Of a stretch of DNA of 13,773 nucleotides, positions 1-7,132 are shown one piece after another. Each line of letters begins with the position of its first letter. The first letter of the stretch is position 1. The notes beneath the pieces are model-generated. The model saw nothing but the letters and a program-made list of their open reading frames with translations, had not been told where the DNA came from and made no database searches. The DNA is taken from assembly GCA_020058145.1 (NCBI GenBank), contig JAGVEP010000474.1:1-13773 (forward strand), written 5' to 3'. The translations under genes and the position numbers were made by a program. This stretch comes from Phycisphaerae bacterium (lineage in GTDB: Bacteria; Planctomycetota; Phycisphaerae; UBA1845; Fen-1342).

Positions 1-2
1 TG

Positions 3-1418
3 CGGAAGGGCGGCCGCTGCGGCGTTTCCGGCGTCGAGCGGCTGGCGGAGACTTCGCTGCGCGGGCGACGCGGGCGCGTGACGTACGACTACAACTGGCA
101 GCCGCTGGAACGTACCGACCCCGTGCGTGGTCACGACGTGGAACTCACCATCGATTTGGAATTGCAAAAATATGTGGTCGGGCTGCTGGAGCAGGTGGTC
201 AGCGACTGCCGTTTTCCGTCCGGTGCGGCGGCCGTCGTGATCGACGCAACCACGCGCGAGGTCCGCGCCCTGGCGAGCTATCCCGGTTACGGCTACGACC
301 AGCTCAACACCGATTTCGACCGGCTGCAACGCGACGCGCGGCGCGCGCCGCTGCTGTTCCGTGCCGTGCAAGCTCAGTACCCGCCCGGCTCGATCTGCAA
401 GGCCATCACACTCGTCGGCGGTCTGAGCGCGGGGCTCGTCAGCGAGAACACGCGTTTTCATTGCACCGGGCATCTGCTGCCGGACCAGGCCGACCGTTTT
501 CGCTGCTGGATCTACAACGAGCATCCGGGCATTACGCACGACATGACCGACGATCCGGCCGGGCAGGCCGCGGAAAGTGCGGTGCGCAACTCGTGCAACA
601 TCTACTTCTTCCGCGTGGGCGAGCTGCTGGGGCCGCCGCGGCTGTGCGACTGGTTCTCCCGCTTTGGCCTGGGGCGTGGGGCCGGCACGGGTCTGATCGA
701 GGAAAGCTCCGGCATCGTGCCGACGGAGGGTTGGTTGCAGCGCAATGCGAAACGCGGCTTCGAGCGCGCCGACGCCTGGAATTTCGCGATCGGACAGGGC
801 GAAGTGACCATTACTCCGTTGCAAGCCGCCAACGTCGCGGCCTCGGTGGCCGCCGGGGCCTGGACGCCGGTCCGGCTCGCTTACGACGACACCGGCCACG
901 CGTTCGGCACCGCGCCCGGTCCCGCGACAACTCTCGATGAGCACGCCCTGCGCGTGCTTCGCCGCGGGATGTGGCGGGTTGTGAACGAACTCGGCGGAAC
1001 CGGTGCCGCTGCGCGTCTGGATCGCGACGACTATGTGCTGTGCGGCAAGACGGGCTCGGCGCAGACGCCGCCGCGGCCCGTCGCGTATCGCTACACGTTC
1101 GAGTACCCCGACGGGCACCGCGAAGCTGCCGTCAGCTTTCTCGAAGAGGACGCCCGGGCCCAGCTTGGCGCTCAGAAGCTCCGCCGCGTGGGCAAGCACA
1201 CGGTCGAGCACTACCCGGCCCTGCACGAGGACGAGAAGTGGCCGGCGCACGCGTGGTTCATCGGCTTCACGCAGCTCGCCTCGACGCCGCGCGGCGAGAA
1301 ACCACGCGGCAAGGTCTACGCCATCAGCGTGCTGGTCGAGTTCGGCGAGACGGGCGGCCGCGTCGCGGGGCCGGTGGCCAAGCAGATTGCGGAGTACCTG
1401 CTCGACAACGAGCAATAA
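3..1418 (+). CDS. mrdA: Class B penicillin-binding protein, PBP2/MrdA-like transpeptidase (5' end cut off by window)
   Basis: D,D-transpeptidase that cross-links new peptidoglycan strands during cell elongation; a periplasmic enzyme normally anchored by an N-terminal helix, which lies outside the window. The frame is open from the first bases and already reads GVSGVERLAETSLRG, the PBP2-type segment that precedes the transpeptidase domain. The GTG at 78 is therefore an internal codon, not the start. All three active-site motifs are present in order: SxxK as SICK (390-401, acyl-ester Ser), SxN as SCN (591-599) and KTGS (1047-1058). GQGEVTITPLQ between SxN and KTG is also family-typical. About 60 residues separate KTGSAQ from the AWFIGF strand, clearly more than the roughly 25 I recall for E. 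coli PBP2. A RodA gene follows 96 bases downstream on the same strand, which supports an elongation (PBP2) rather than division (FtsI) role. The symbol rests on this pairing and the motifs. Confidence 0.9.
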   Translation, partial: RKGGRCGVSGVERLAETSLRGRRGRVTYDYNWQPLERTDPVRGHDVELTIDLELQKYVVGLLEQVVSDCRFPSGAAAVVIDATTREVRALASYPGYGYDQLNTDFDRLQRDARRAPLLFRAVQAQYPPGSICKAITLVGGLSAGLVSENTRFHCTGHLLPDQADRFRCWIYNEHPGITHDMTDDPAGQAAESAVRNSCNIYFFRVGELLGPPRLCDWFSRFGLGRGAGTGLIEESSGIVPTEGWLQRNAKRGFERADAWNFAIGQGEVTITPLQAANVAASVAAGAWTPVRLAYDDTGHAFGTAPGPATTLDEHALRVLRRGMWRVVNELGGTGAAARLDRDDYVLCGKTGSAQTPPRPVAYRYTFEYPDGHREAAVSFLEEDARAQLGAQKLRRVGKHTVEHYPALHEDEKWPAHAWFIGFTQLASTPRGEKPRGKVYAISVLVEFGETGGRVAGPVAKQIAEYLLDNEQ

Positions 1419-1419
1419 G

Positions 1420-1499
1420 AGAACGCGAGCCGCTCGCGAGCGCTGGCAGCAGAAAGTGCTCGCTGGCGGCAATGAGCGCTCGCTGGCGCTTCGCGTTCT
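1420..1499. repeat. Palindromic REP-like repeat between the PBP2 and rodA genes
   Basis: Imperfect inverted repeat: arm 1420-1443 (begins AGAACGCGA, ends GCGAGCGC) and arm 1476-1499 (ends GCTTCGCGTTCT) pair at 20 of 24 positions. A further partial copy, GTGCTCGCTGGCG, lies inside the loop near 1456-1468. The right arm closely matches the right arm of the palindrome at 10559-10582, so this is a dispersed family rather than an isolated hairpin. It fills nearly all of the 96-base gap between the two genes and could form an RNA hairpin within the transcript. Whether it terminates, stabilises or simply sits in the operon cannot be told from sequence. Confidence 0.7.
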
Positions 1500-1514
1500 G
1501 ACCATAATCCTGCC

Positions 1515-2762
1515 ATGCCCGATTCGGCTCTCAACCTGACGCGGCTCGGCTGGGGGCTCGCCGTGCCGGTGCTGTTTCTTTCCGCCGTTGGTTTGGCGTG
1601 CATTCACGCGACCGATCGCGGAGTGCGCTCCCCTATCATGGCGGGCGAAGCCATACCCGCGGACGAGGGCTGGCTGCCGCGTATGTACGACGCGGTTGGG
1701 CCGTTTACGACTCGCCAAGTGATCTATCTGGTCACCGGCGTGGGCCTGATGTTGCTAACGCTCAAGCCGAGCTATCAGAAGCTCGGCCGCTATGCGTACC
1801 CGTTCTACGCGCTGGTGGTCGGCCTGCTCGCGCTGCTGGTCCTGGGCCACATTCTGGAGCGCCTCGGAATGTCCGGCCTGCCCTTCGTGCCGAAATCCCG
1901 CCACGCGTTCCGTTGGATCGGCATCGACCCATTTCGCATCCAGCCGTCGGAGTTCATGAAGCTGGCGCTCATCCTCACGCTGGCCCGTTACCTGCGGTTC
2001 CGCGACTCCTATCGCCACTGGTGGGGTTTGATCCCTCCCTTTCTGCTGACGCTGCTGCCGATGGTCCTGATCCTCTTTCAACCCGACCTCGGCACGCTGC
2101 TGATGCTCCTGCCCGTGCTCTTTGCGATGCTGTTTGTCGCCGGTGCCCGCCTGCGGCACCTGCTGATCGTGATTGTCCTGGGCTGCGCGGCCCTGCCTCT
2201 GTTCTACCTGTATGGCATGCAGGACTACCAGAAGGAGCGTATCCAGGTCCTGCTAAACCAGAATACCCGTGACGAAACTTGGCAGATGGACAAGGGCTAC
2301 CAGCTCCGCCAGTCGAAGATCGCGCTCGGCACCGGCGGGGTGTCCGGGACCGGTTACGGCGAGGGCATCTTCGTCCAGTACGACGGCCTGCTCCCCGAGG
2401 ATCACAACGACTTCATCTTCGCCATCTACGGCCACCAATGGGGTTTCGTCGGCGGCGTCCTCCTCATCCTCGCCTACGGCGCCATTGTGCTGTTCGGCCT
2501 GGAGGTCGCCACGGTGACCAATGACCCCTTCGGCCGGCTGCTCGCGGTGGGCGTTATTGTGATGATCGTCGTACAGGCCCTGCTGAACATCGGCATGAAC
2601 ATCGGACTCGCCCCCATCACCGGCATGCCGCTCCCGTTCGTCAGTGCCGGCGGCAGCAGCCTATGGGCGAACTTCCTCGCCCTCGGGCTACTAGTCAACG
2701 TCGCTCAGCGGCGGCCCATGCTGATCGCCGAGCCGCCGTTTGAGCATCGGGGGGATCAATAG
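1515..2762 (+). CDS. rodA: RodA-type SEDS peptidoglycan glycosyltransferase
   Basis: Polytopic inner-membrane enzyme that polymerises lipid II into glycan strands during elongation, partnered by PBP2. The 415 residues are largely hydrophobic helices and carry SEDS landmarks. FQPDLGT holds the conserved catalytic-loop Asp (about residue 191). LPEDHNDFIFAIYGHQWGFVGG lies in the middle, and NIGMNIGLAPITGMPLPFVSAGGSS near the C terminus. The start at 1515 gives a short N-terminus leading straight into the first membrane helix (LGWGLAVPVLFLSAVGLACI). Between helices 1 and 2 there is a roughly 40-residue hydrophilic segment (GVRSPIMAGEAIPADEGW and on) that seems longer than usual. It follows the PBP2 gene on the same strand and is probably co-transcribed with it. 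RodA fits better than FtsW because of this neighbour; the motifs alone do not separate the two. Confidence 0.92.
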   Translation: MPDSALNLTRLGWGLAVPVLFLSAVGLACIHATDRGVRSPIMAGEAIPADEGWLPRMYDAVGPFTTRQVIYLVTGVGLMLLTLKPSYQKLGRYAYPFYALVVGLLALLVLGHILERLGMSGLPFVPKSRHAFRWIGIDPFRIQPSEFMKLALILTLARYLRFRDSYRHWWGLIPPFLLTLLPMVLILFQPDLGTLLMLLPVLFAMLFVAGARLRHLLIVIVLGCAALPLFYLYGMQDYQKERIQVLLNQNTRDETWQMDKGYQLRQSKIALGTGGVSGTGYGEGIFVQYDGLLPEDHNDFIFAIYGHQWGFVGGVLLILAYGAIVLFGLEVATVTNDPFGRLLAVGVIVMIVVQALLNIGMNIGLAPITGMPLPFVSAGGSSLWANFLALGLLVNVAQRRPMLIAEPPFEHRGDQ

Positions 2763-2773
2763 CGGTCGCCGCT
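2761..2773. terminator. Small GC hairpin at the rodA stop codon, weak terminator candidate
   Basis: AGCGG-TCG-CCGCT forms a 5-bp stem right at the end of rodA, in the 45-base convergent spacer before the opposite-strand operon ends at 2808. There is no T-run on either side. I see no better terminator here, so this is only a placeholder for the convergent end of the two transcription units. Confidence 0.2.
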
Positions 2774-2807
2774 GCCCGCCGTCCGCGCGCCAGACCGGTT
2801 TTGACGC

Positions 2808-3704
2808 TCAGTCCGCGTAACAATTGTCGCGAAGGCGCCAGACGGTGGCTGGTTCCTCCAGCCGCTCGAAGCTGATGCAAAGCGCGGAAGCAGCTTGATC
2901 GAGGAGCGTTGATATTCTCTCCTCAGTCATGGCGATTTTGTTGGCAGGGTAGACGGTGGAGTTGTCTTGCCAGGTGATTCGCACAGCATTATCAGACAGT
3001 TCGTTGGCAATACGGCGATGAATCGCGCCACTCAAGCTTGACAGAAATTCACCCGCCGTGCCGTCGGTTGATCCCATTTTCACGTTGCCGGGCGGCTTCG
3101 GAAGCAACTGAAACACGTCTTTCGGGCAGGGCGTGCCGCTGGCCACATAGAACACGGCATTCTGTTCTTCTCGCACGAACGCGAAACGCGCATGCCCGGT
3201 TGCACGGACGAACCCGGCGATGTACGCCAGGTGCTCCGTCCGAGCGACGCCCTTAGCCAGGATCCAGTCGCCCGGCAGCGCGATGGAGTCCGCCAGCCCC
3301 AAGTTCTCGAACGTGTGGCTTGGTAAATGCAGCGACTGGAGCAGAACGGCGCGCAAGGTCCGCGGGGCGCGTGGTTCCCCGACCTCAGCGCTCAGCAGGT
3401 GCGGCGCGCCATCCCATACCAGAGTCACCGATACCAGTGGCCCGTCGCCCTCCAGGCGCAATTGCTGCCTCAGCCGCTCACGCTCCACAGCCGTGGGGTC
3501 CGCGATATAGCGAATCGGTTCTCCGTCCTTCAAGCAGTAGCGGTTGGCCCCGCTGTCCGGTGCGCTTGATGGTGCGGCAGGCCGTGCGGTGACGGGAGCG
3601 TGCGGCACACCCGGCGCGGGGGTCCGGGCATACAACAACCAGGCCCCCACGGCGCACAGACCGGTCAGTGCGATCAAATAGTAACGTCGAGCTGCTGGCG
3701 TCAT
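2808..3704 (-). CDS. Membrane-anchored protein of unknown function (last gene of envelope operon)
   Basis: I do not recognise this 298-residue protein. A single N-terminal hydrophobic stretch (about residues 8-25, YYLIALTGLCAVGAWLLY) preceded by Arg residues looks like a signal anchor. A Pro/Ala-rich linker (APGVPHAPVTARPAAPSS) follows, then a soluble extracytoplasmic region. Four Cys lie outside the anchor (RYCLKDG, TPCPKD, ALCISF, DNCYAD). The last 90 residues (ANELSDNAVRITWQDNS, then TEERISTLLDQAASAL) have an alternating beta/alpha look vaguely like secretin N-terminal/STN-type modules, but that is impression only. The start ATG at 3704 lies two bases after the stop of the DUF1573 gene, so the two are translated from one message. 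Codon composition is less GC-rich than in rodA next door. Confidence 0.8.
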   Translation of the reverse strand: MTPAARRYYLIALTGLCAVGAWLLYARTPAPGVPHAPVTARPAAPSSAPDSGANRYCLKDGEPIRYIADPTAVERERLRQQLRLEGDGPLVSVTLVWDGAPHLLSAEVGEPRAPRTLRAVLLQSLHLPSHTFENLGLADSIALPGDWILAKGVARTEHLAYIAGFVRATGHARFAFVREEQNAVFYVASGTPCPKDVFQLLPKPPGNVKMGSTDGTAGEFLSSLSGAIHRRIANELSDNAVRITWQDNSTVYPANKIAMTEERISTLLDQAASALCISFERLEEPATVWRLRDNCYAD

Positions 3705-3706
3705 GG

Positions 3707-4792
3707 CTACATCGCAATAATTCTGACCAGAACGGTGAACTCGCCGGCCTCTTCATCACGCGCGCGAATCGTGAGCCGGTCGCGCAGCACCTGGTTCGAT
3801 TCGGGGTCGCGCAGTTGAAACTCGATGATCGGGTGCTCGGTGCCGTTTTCCAGAACGGACCAAGTCACACCTTCGGAGTCGCTCGCGTTGGTGTCATCTA
3901 CGACCACATTGCGATTCCAGCGGGAGGTCAGAGTGGCACGCCGCGTTTCACTCCGCGCCGCACGGTTCCAGAGCAGCACCCGCGGCTCGGCCCCGATGCT
4001 GTCCTTGATCTCGCCATGCACGCCCACTTTGAATCCCACGGGCTCGCCGTTGAGTTGCCCCTCGATGAACAACTCCGCCAAGTAGTCGCACAGGTCGGAA
4101 GGTGCCCGGTGGCTATTGACCAAAACGGAGGCTTCGAGAGCCTCCGCTCGGCTGTTTGCCACGGCTCCGGGCAAATCGATGTCGATCCACGGCAGCTCGT
4201 CTTTCCAACGAATCGCTTGGAACACGAACGTGTCGTCCGCATGCAATTCGAGCTTGATTGGCTCGCTCCGCCCCGACTCCCCGCGCCACACCGGAGGCAG
4301 TTTCAGCACGCGCGGCACAACGCCCCGCGTAGCGTCGATCGTCCCGCGCATACTTACATGTGTGAGATGGACGCTGGGGGCCGTGGCCTGTCCTGAAATC
4401 GGGACGTTCGAAATGAGGGAAATATCACCCTTGATTTCACCCGTGCGATCTTGCACGTCAAAGACTACTGATAGCTCCGTCGCAGCGCCCGGCCCCACGG
4501 TCTTCGGAGAGACATCGGCGGACGTGCAGCCGCACGACGTTCGGTCGACGCGGACGGTCACTGGCGAGTCCGCGCGGTTCCGCAACTTCATGCTGCGCCG
4601 GACGACCGTCCCGCGTGGCACGTCGCCCATGGCGAGCTCGACGTACTCCGCGTCGAGCGTCGGCTCATCCGGGCTTGCGGCCGGGGACGCACTCGGCGCG
4701 GTCGCCGGCGCAGAAGTCTCTCTGGAGCCATGCCAGAAGGCAAAACCGAGGGCGAAGGCGACGACGGCTGCGATGCCGAATCGAATTGGCAT
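3707..4792 (-). CDS. Exported DUF1573-domain protein
   Basis: 361 residues from the ATG at 4792. The frame stays open further upstream, but this start is chosen because it begins a clean signal peptide (MPIRFGIAAVVAFALGFAFW) and lies 19 bases after the stop of the preceding gene. A low-complexity Ala/Ser/Pro linker (about 28-44) leads into a DUF1573 module (about 50-130). Typical features of that module are the phrase GTVVRRSMKLRNRADSPVTV and the Cys pair in TSCGCTSADV (Cys87, Cys89), followed by PGAATELSVVFDV. The family has an Ig-like (ASPM/SPD2/Hydin-like) fold and is common in secreted proteins of Planctomycetota and Bacteroidota; its biochemical role is not established. The remaining 230 residues look like further beta-rich domains. 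No strong Shine-Dalgarno is visible, consistent with coupled translation within the operon. Confidence 0.85.
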   Translation of the reverse strand: MPIRFGIAAVVAFALGFAFWHGSRETSAPATAPSASPAASPDEPTLDAEYVELAMGDVPRGTVVRRSMKLRNRADSPVTVRVDRTSCGCTSADVSPKTVGPGAATELSVVFDVQDRTGEIKGDISLISNVPISGQATAPSVHLTHVSMRGTIDATRGVVPRVLKLPPVWRGESGRSEPIKLELHADDTFVFQAIRWKDELPWIDIDLPGAVANSRAEALEASVLVNSHRAPSDLCDYLAELFIEGQLNGEPVGFKVGVHGEIKDSIGAEPRVLLWNRAARSETRRATLTSRWNRNVVVDDTNASDSEGVTWSVLENGTEHPIIEFQLRDPESNQVLRDRLTIRARDEEAGEFTVLVRIIAM

Positions 4793-4811
4793 GTCTCTGG
4801 GCACGACCAAA

Positions 4812-6224
4812 TTACGAGTGTTTGTACCAAACCGCACAACTGCCAAGTGCCACCGCTGCGAGAGCCAGCGTGCCGGCGCCAATCCAAAGCCACTTGTCCG
4901 TGGCCGGCGCGTTCGGCGCTGGCCCGACATTCTCTTGCTGATACGCGCCCACGACGACTGGGGCCGTCTGTGGTCGCTCGCGCTTGCGAGGCACCTCCAA
5001 AGTCTGGCGGTTGCTGTGGACTGATGGTGAGTAGGCCGACGTCTCGGGTGCTGGCACCTCCGACGACAGCGGGGCACCTTCCGCCTGTATTGGAGCGCCC
5101 GCCGGGGGATTTGCAGTGCTCGCGGGTTGCGCCGGGGGCTCGCTGCCCGGTTCTTCCGCGCGCTCAATTGGGCGCACAGCCATATTGCCATTTGGCGCGA
5201 CTCGGCCAGGTACTGCTGGCGCCGGTACAGCGGCCAACGGTCCGCGTTCAGGCCGCGGCGGTCGCTTACGCTTAGGCGCGGGCCCGAGATTCTCCGACAA
5301 GATCTCCAGTTCTTCGCCGGGGCCCGGCACCCTGTAAATCATGCCGGCAATGCGATCCGCCACGGTGGTTCCGGGAGGAAATGGCGGCGAGAAAGTACCT
5401 GCATCCGTCTGCGGGTTCAGAACCACTGATTCAATGTCGCTTTCAATGTACGAGCGAAGCGACTGCCCAGCAAAGTTCAATTGCACGTCCCAGCCTTCCG
5501 GGAACCATACTCCTTCACGGCCGCGCCCGGCCACCCGGACTGCGGACGTAACCGTGAAGCTGGAAGCCTCGCCGCCGTTCTTACCGATGATAACGCGCTT
5601 CATCGGCAGAAAGTCCCGCTCCGGGTCGAGCCACACGGTAGCAAAACGTACGCCTTCCAGCAGGGCATCTACGACATAACATTGGCGACCGTTGATTTCC
5701 TCGAATTCTTCTCTGAGCGCTCCGATCTGGAGAAAGCTTTCGAGGCTTCCATCGTCGAGCCCGGAACCGCCCGGTTGTGGCGCACAGATCATGAGCATGT
5801 TCAGAACGCGCGCTTCCCGTGCGTAATCCATGGAGGGCTTGTTGTCCAAAGCACCCACCTCGGCCGCGACGAGGAGACTTGACTCGGTTGTTCCGTCATA
5901 TGCGAAGCGGGCGGGTTTCACGTCCACGCCATTGTCCAGTTCGATCCGTCGCTCCATTCGGTATCGGCCGCCCTCACAGTCGATGATCATCGATCGCCAG
6001 ATCGAACGAATATTACCGCTCGCCGGCGCGGCACCGCCAAGCGGCTCCTGGTGAGTCGTAAAATCGACTCGAAGCCCGTGTACCTGCTGGCGCCTCGCTG
6101 TTGCGATGGTGCGCAGCTCGTCTACCGTCAGCCGGTTGCCCAATTGGTCCGACGCAGCCACCGCCGAAAATAGCCCGAGGAATACCCCGAGGCACGCGCT
6201 ACGGATCAATTTGGGAGTGACCAA
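4812..6224 (-). CDS. Exported LolA-like protein with Pro-rich stalk and C-terminal membrane anchor
   Basis: Second gene of the operon. The frame is open back to a GTG at 6275, but a TTG at 6224 (470 residues) gives a normal signal peptide ending FLGLFSAVAA before SDQ. A TTG at 6209 is also possible, so the start is uncertain. The mature N-terminal 270 residues read like the beta-sheet shell of outer-membrane lipoprotein-sorting (LolA/LolB-like) proteins. Examples are LRTIATARRQQVHGLRVDFT, the RYRMERRIELDNG strand pair, ATVWLDPERDFLPMKRVI and GVWFPEGWDVQ. Then come about 130 residues rich in Pro, Ala and Glu, and a final hydrophobic helix (WLWIGAGTLALAAVALGSCAVW) with a short KHS tail. The protein should thus be held on a flexible stalk outside the membrane. 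The start overlaps the end of the upstream Cys-rich gene. LolA-like is a fold impression, not a proven transfer function. Confidence 0.75.
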   Translation of the reverse strand: MVTPKLIRSACLGVFLGLFSAVAASDQLGNRLTVDELRTIATARRQQVHGLRVDFTTHQEPLGGAAPASGNIRSIWRSMIIDCEGGRYRMERRIELDNGVDVKPARFAYDGTTESSLLVAAEVGALDNKPSMDYAREARVLNMLMICAPQPGGSGLDDGSLESFLQIGALREEFEEINGRQCYVVDALLEGVRFATVWLDPERDFLPMKRVIIGKNGGEASSFTVTSAVRVAGRGREGVWFPEGWDVQLNFAGQSLRSYIESDIESVVLNPQTDAGTFSPPFPPGTTVADRIAGMIYRVPGPGEELEILSENLGPAPKRKRPPRPERGPLAAVPAPAVPGRVAPNGNMAVRPIERAEEPGSEPPAQPASTANPPAGAPIQAEGAPLSSEVPAPETSAYSPSVHSNRQTLEVPRKRERPQTAPVVVGAYQQENVGPAPNAPATDKWLWIGAGTLALAAVALGSCAVWYKHS

Positions 6225-6639
6225 GGTTACATCCGCTTTGCCAAATACCGTCGCAAGACATGTAGTACCCGTCACCGCCCAGGCACAAGCACACCATATT
6301 GCAAACCACCACCTCGTTTAGATAAGTCGCGCCGCACGAATCATGGACAGGCGTGCAGGAAGTAGCCGTCGATCTCGGTGTTTGTGCACAAATGTACGTC
6401 GGGAACCAATCACTGCCGGGACACCCAGTCTCGCAGTAGTTGCATGAATGCTCATAACAAGCAGCACCTTCGCTGGAAGGACACTGGTACGAGCCGATTG
6501 ATAAGCAGACATAGGTCGGCCCGGGCACCGCGTCCGCCGCCGCATGGCGCGCTCCCAGGAGCCCGGCCGTTACGAAACCGCAAGCGCCAACGGCGAGAAT
6601 GATGCCTGCCTTCGACAGTCTGTTTAGCACACGCTTCAT
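6199..6639 (-). CDS. Small secreted cysteine-rich protein (first gene of envelope operon)
   Basis: 146 residues from the ATG at 6639. This start is favoured over an in-frame ATG at 6663 because a GGAG lies 7 bases before it and it begins a clear signal peptide (MKRVLNRLSKAG, then IILAVGACGFVTAGLL, cleavage near HAAA/DAV). The mature part of about 110 residues contains 14 Cys, several in close groups (ACYEHSCNYCETGC and VVCNMVCLCLGG). The even number suggests seven disulfides or a metal or cofactor site. I do not recognise a family. It leads a four-gene operon of exported proteins, and its 3' end overlaps the next gene. An exported substrate or effector handled by the downstream envelope proteins is possible but unproven. 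GC is low for the window: 33 of 60 bases at 6361-6420 against 42 of 60 at 241-300. Confidence 0.8.
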   Translation of the reverse strand: MKRVLNRLSKAGIILAVGACGFVTAGLLGARHAAADAVPGPTYVCLSIGSYQCPSSEGAACYEHSCNYCETGCPGSDWFPTYICAQTPRSTATSCTPVHDSCGATYLNEVVVCNMVCLCLGGDGYYMSCDGIWQSGCNLGHSQIDP

Positions 6640-6672
6640 AGATTGGCTCCGCCGAGTGTCCATTGAGACATG

Positions 6673-6736
6673 TTAGCTCATTAGCTCATTAGCTCATTAG
6701 CTCATTAGCTCATTAGCTCATTAGCTCATTAGCTCA
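6673..6736. repeat. Perfect tandem array, 8 copies of TTAGCTCA
   Basis: Eight uninterrupted, identical 8-base units run from 6673 to 6736. Read on the minus strand this is (TGAGCTAA)8, lying between the proposed -10 box of the operon promoter (6739-6744) and the first gene (ATG at 6639), so it would form most of the 5' untranslated leader. Every unit holds the self-complementary AGCT. On the minus strand the array also creates a ladder of ATG-AGC-TAA mini reading frames in which each TAA overlaps the next ATG (TAATG). Copy number of such arrays can change by slippage. Confidence 0.97.
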
Positions 6737-6738
6737 TA

Positions 6739-6767
6739 ATGCTATCCGCACTTGCCGAGGCAGTCAA
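6739..6767 (-). promoter_or_regulatory. Sigma-70-type promoter for the four-gene envelope operon
   Basis: Read on the minus strand: -35 TTGACT (6767-6762), a 17-base spacer, and -10 TAGCAT (6744-6739). Transcription would start near 6732, inside the first units of the 8-base tandem array, roughly 90 bases before the ATG at 6639. The match is 5 of 6 and 4 of 6 to the general bacterial consensus with ideal spacing. This is a prediction only, but nothing better lies upstream of the operon. Confidence 0.55.
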
Positions 6768-6990
6768 GACCCGCTGGTCGATTCCGGTGAAGAATGCCGC
6801 AGGATTGGAAAACAGTCCTGACGTATTCGTTCGAGCACCACGGACACCGCGACGCCGGGACTGGCCCCGACCGTCACGGCCCTCGGCCTTCACTGATGGA
6901 GTTTGCCGACGTGCGCGTGCACGGCCACCTGCCGCCCGGGCCGCCGGCTGTCAGTTTGGCAGCGATGACGCTCGATCCAGTTGGGCGGTC
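6745..6990. other. Divergent intergenic stretch without a convincing gene
   Basis: About 245 bases between the two divergent promoters. A plus-strand frame at 6794-7012 (72 codons) is open but has no clear Shine-Dalgarno, no recognisable similarity, and would run through the dnaK promoter and its dyad. I see no RNA gene, mobile element or repeat here. It may be remnant coding sequence or upstream regulatory DNA. Confidence 0.5.
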
Positions 6991-7026
6991 ATGTTGTCAT
7001 AACATCTTGTAACTAATATAGTTACA
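6991..7026 (+). promoter_or_regulatory. Likely dnaK promoter with overlapping operator-like dyad
   Basis: TTGTCA (6994-6999), a 17-base spacer and TATAGT (7017-7022) form a good sigma-70-type promoter, giving a start near 7029 and a leader of about 105 bases before dnaK. A perfect inverted repeat, TGTAACTA-ATA-TAGTTACA (7008-7026), covers the -10 box, a placement expected for a repressor site. A second, weaker dyad, ATGTT-GTCAT-AACAT (6991-7005), overlaps the -35 box. No HrcA/CIRCE element (TTAGCACTC-N9-GAGTGCTAA) is seen, so control may differ from the common HrcA scheme. Confidence 0.6.
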
Positions 7027-7132
7027 CTCAAAGCACGGTTCGAGCGCCCGTGGTATCGGGCTTGCTTATCACACCTATTAAATGCTCTGCGCGCCGCGAA
7101 AATCCGTGCGCGCTTCGCAAAGGAAGATGCAA

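Noticed and set aside
78..1418. GTG at 78 as the PBP gene start
   Set aside because: The upstream codons are open and encode conserved PBP2-type sequence, and a start at 78 would leave no membrane anchor.
6673..6736. Possible CRISPR array
   Set aside because: The units are 8 bases, contiguous and identical, with no spacers; it is a simple tandem repeat.
6794..7012. Small 72-codon plus-strand frame before dnaK
   Set aside because: No clear ribosome binding site or family similarity, and it would run through the dnaK promoter and dyad. Kept only as a remote possibility.
6673..7026. CIRCE heat-shock operator near dnaK
   Set aside because: No TTAGCACTC-N9-GAGTGCTAA is present; the TTAGC in the 8-base array is only a partial resemblance and lies on the far side of the intergenic region.
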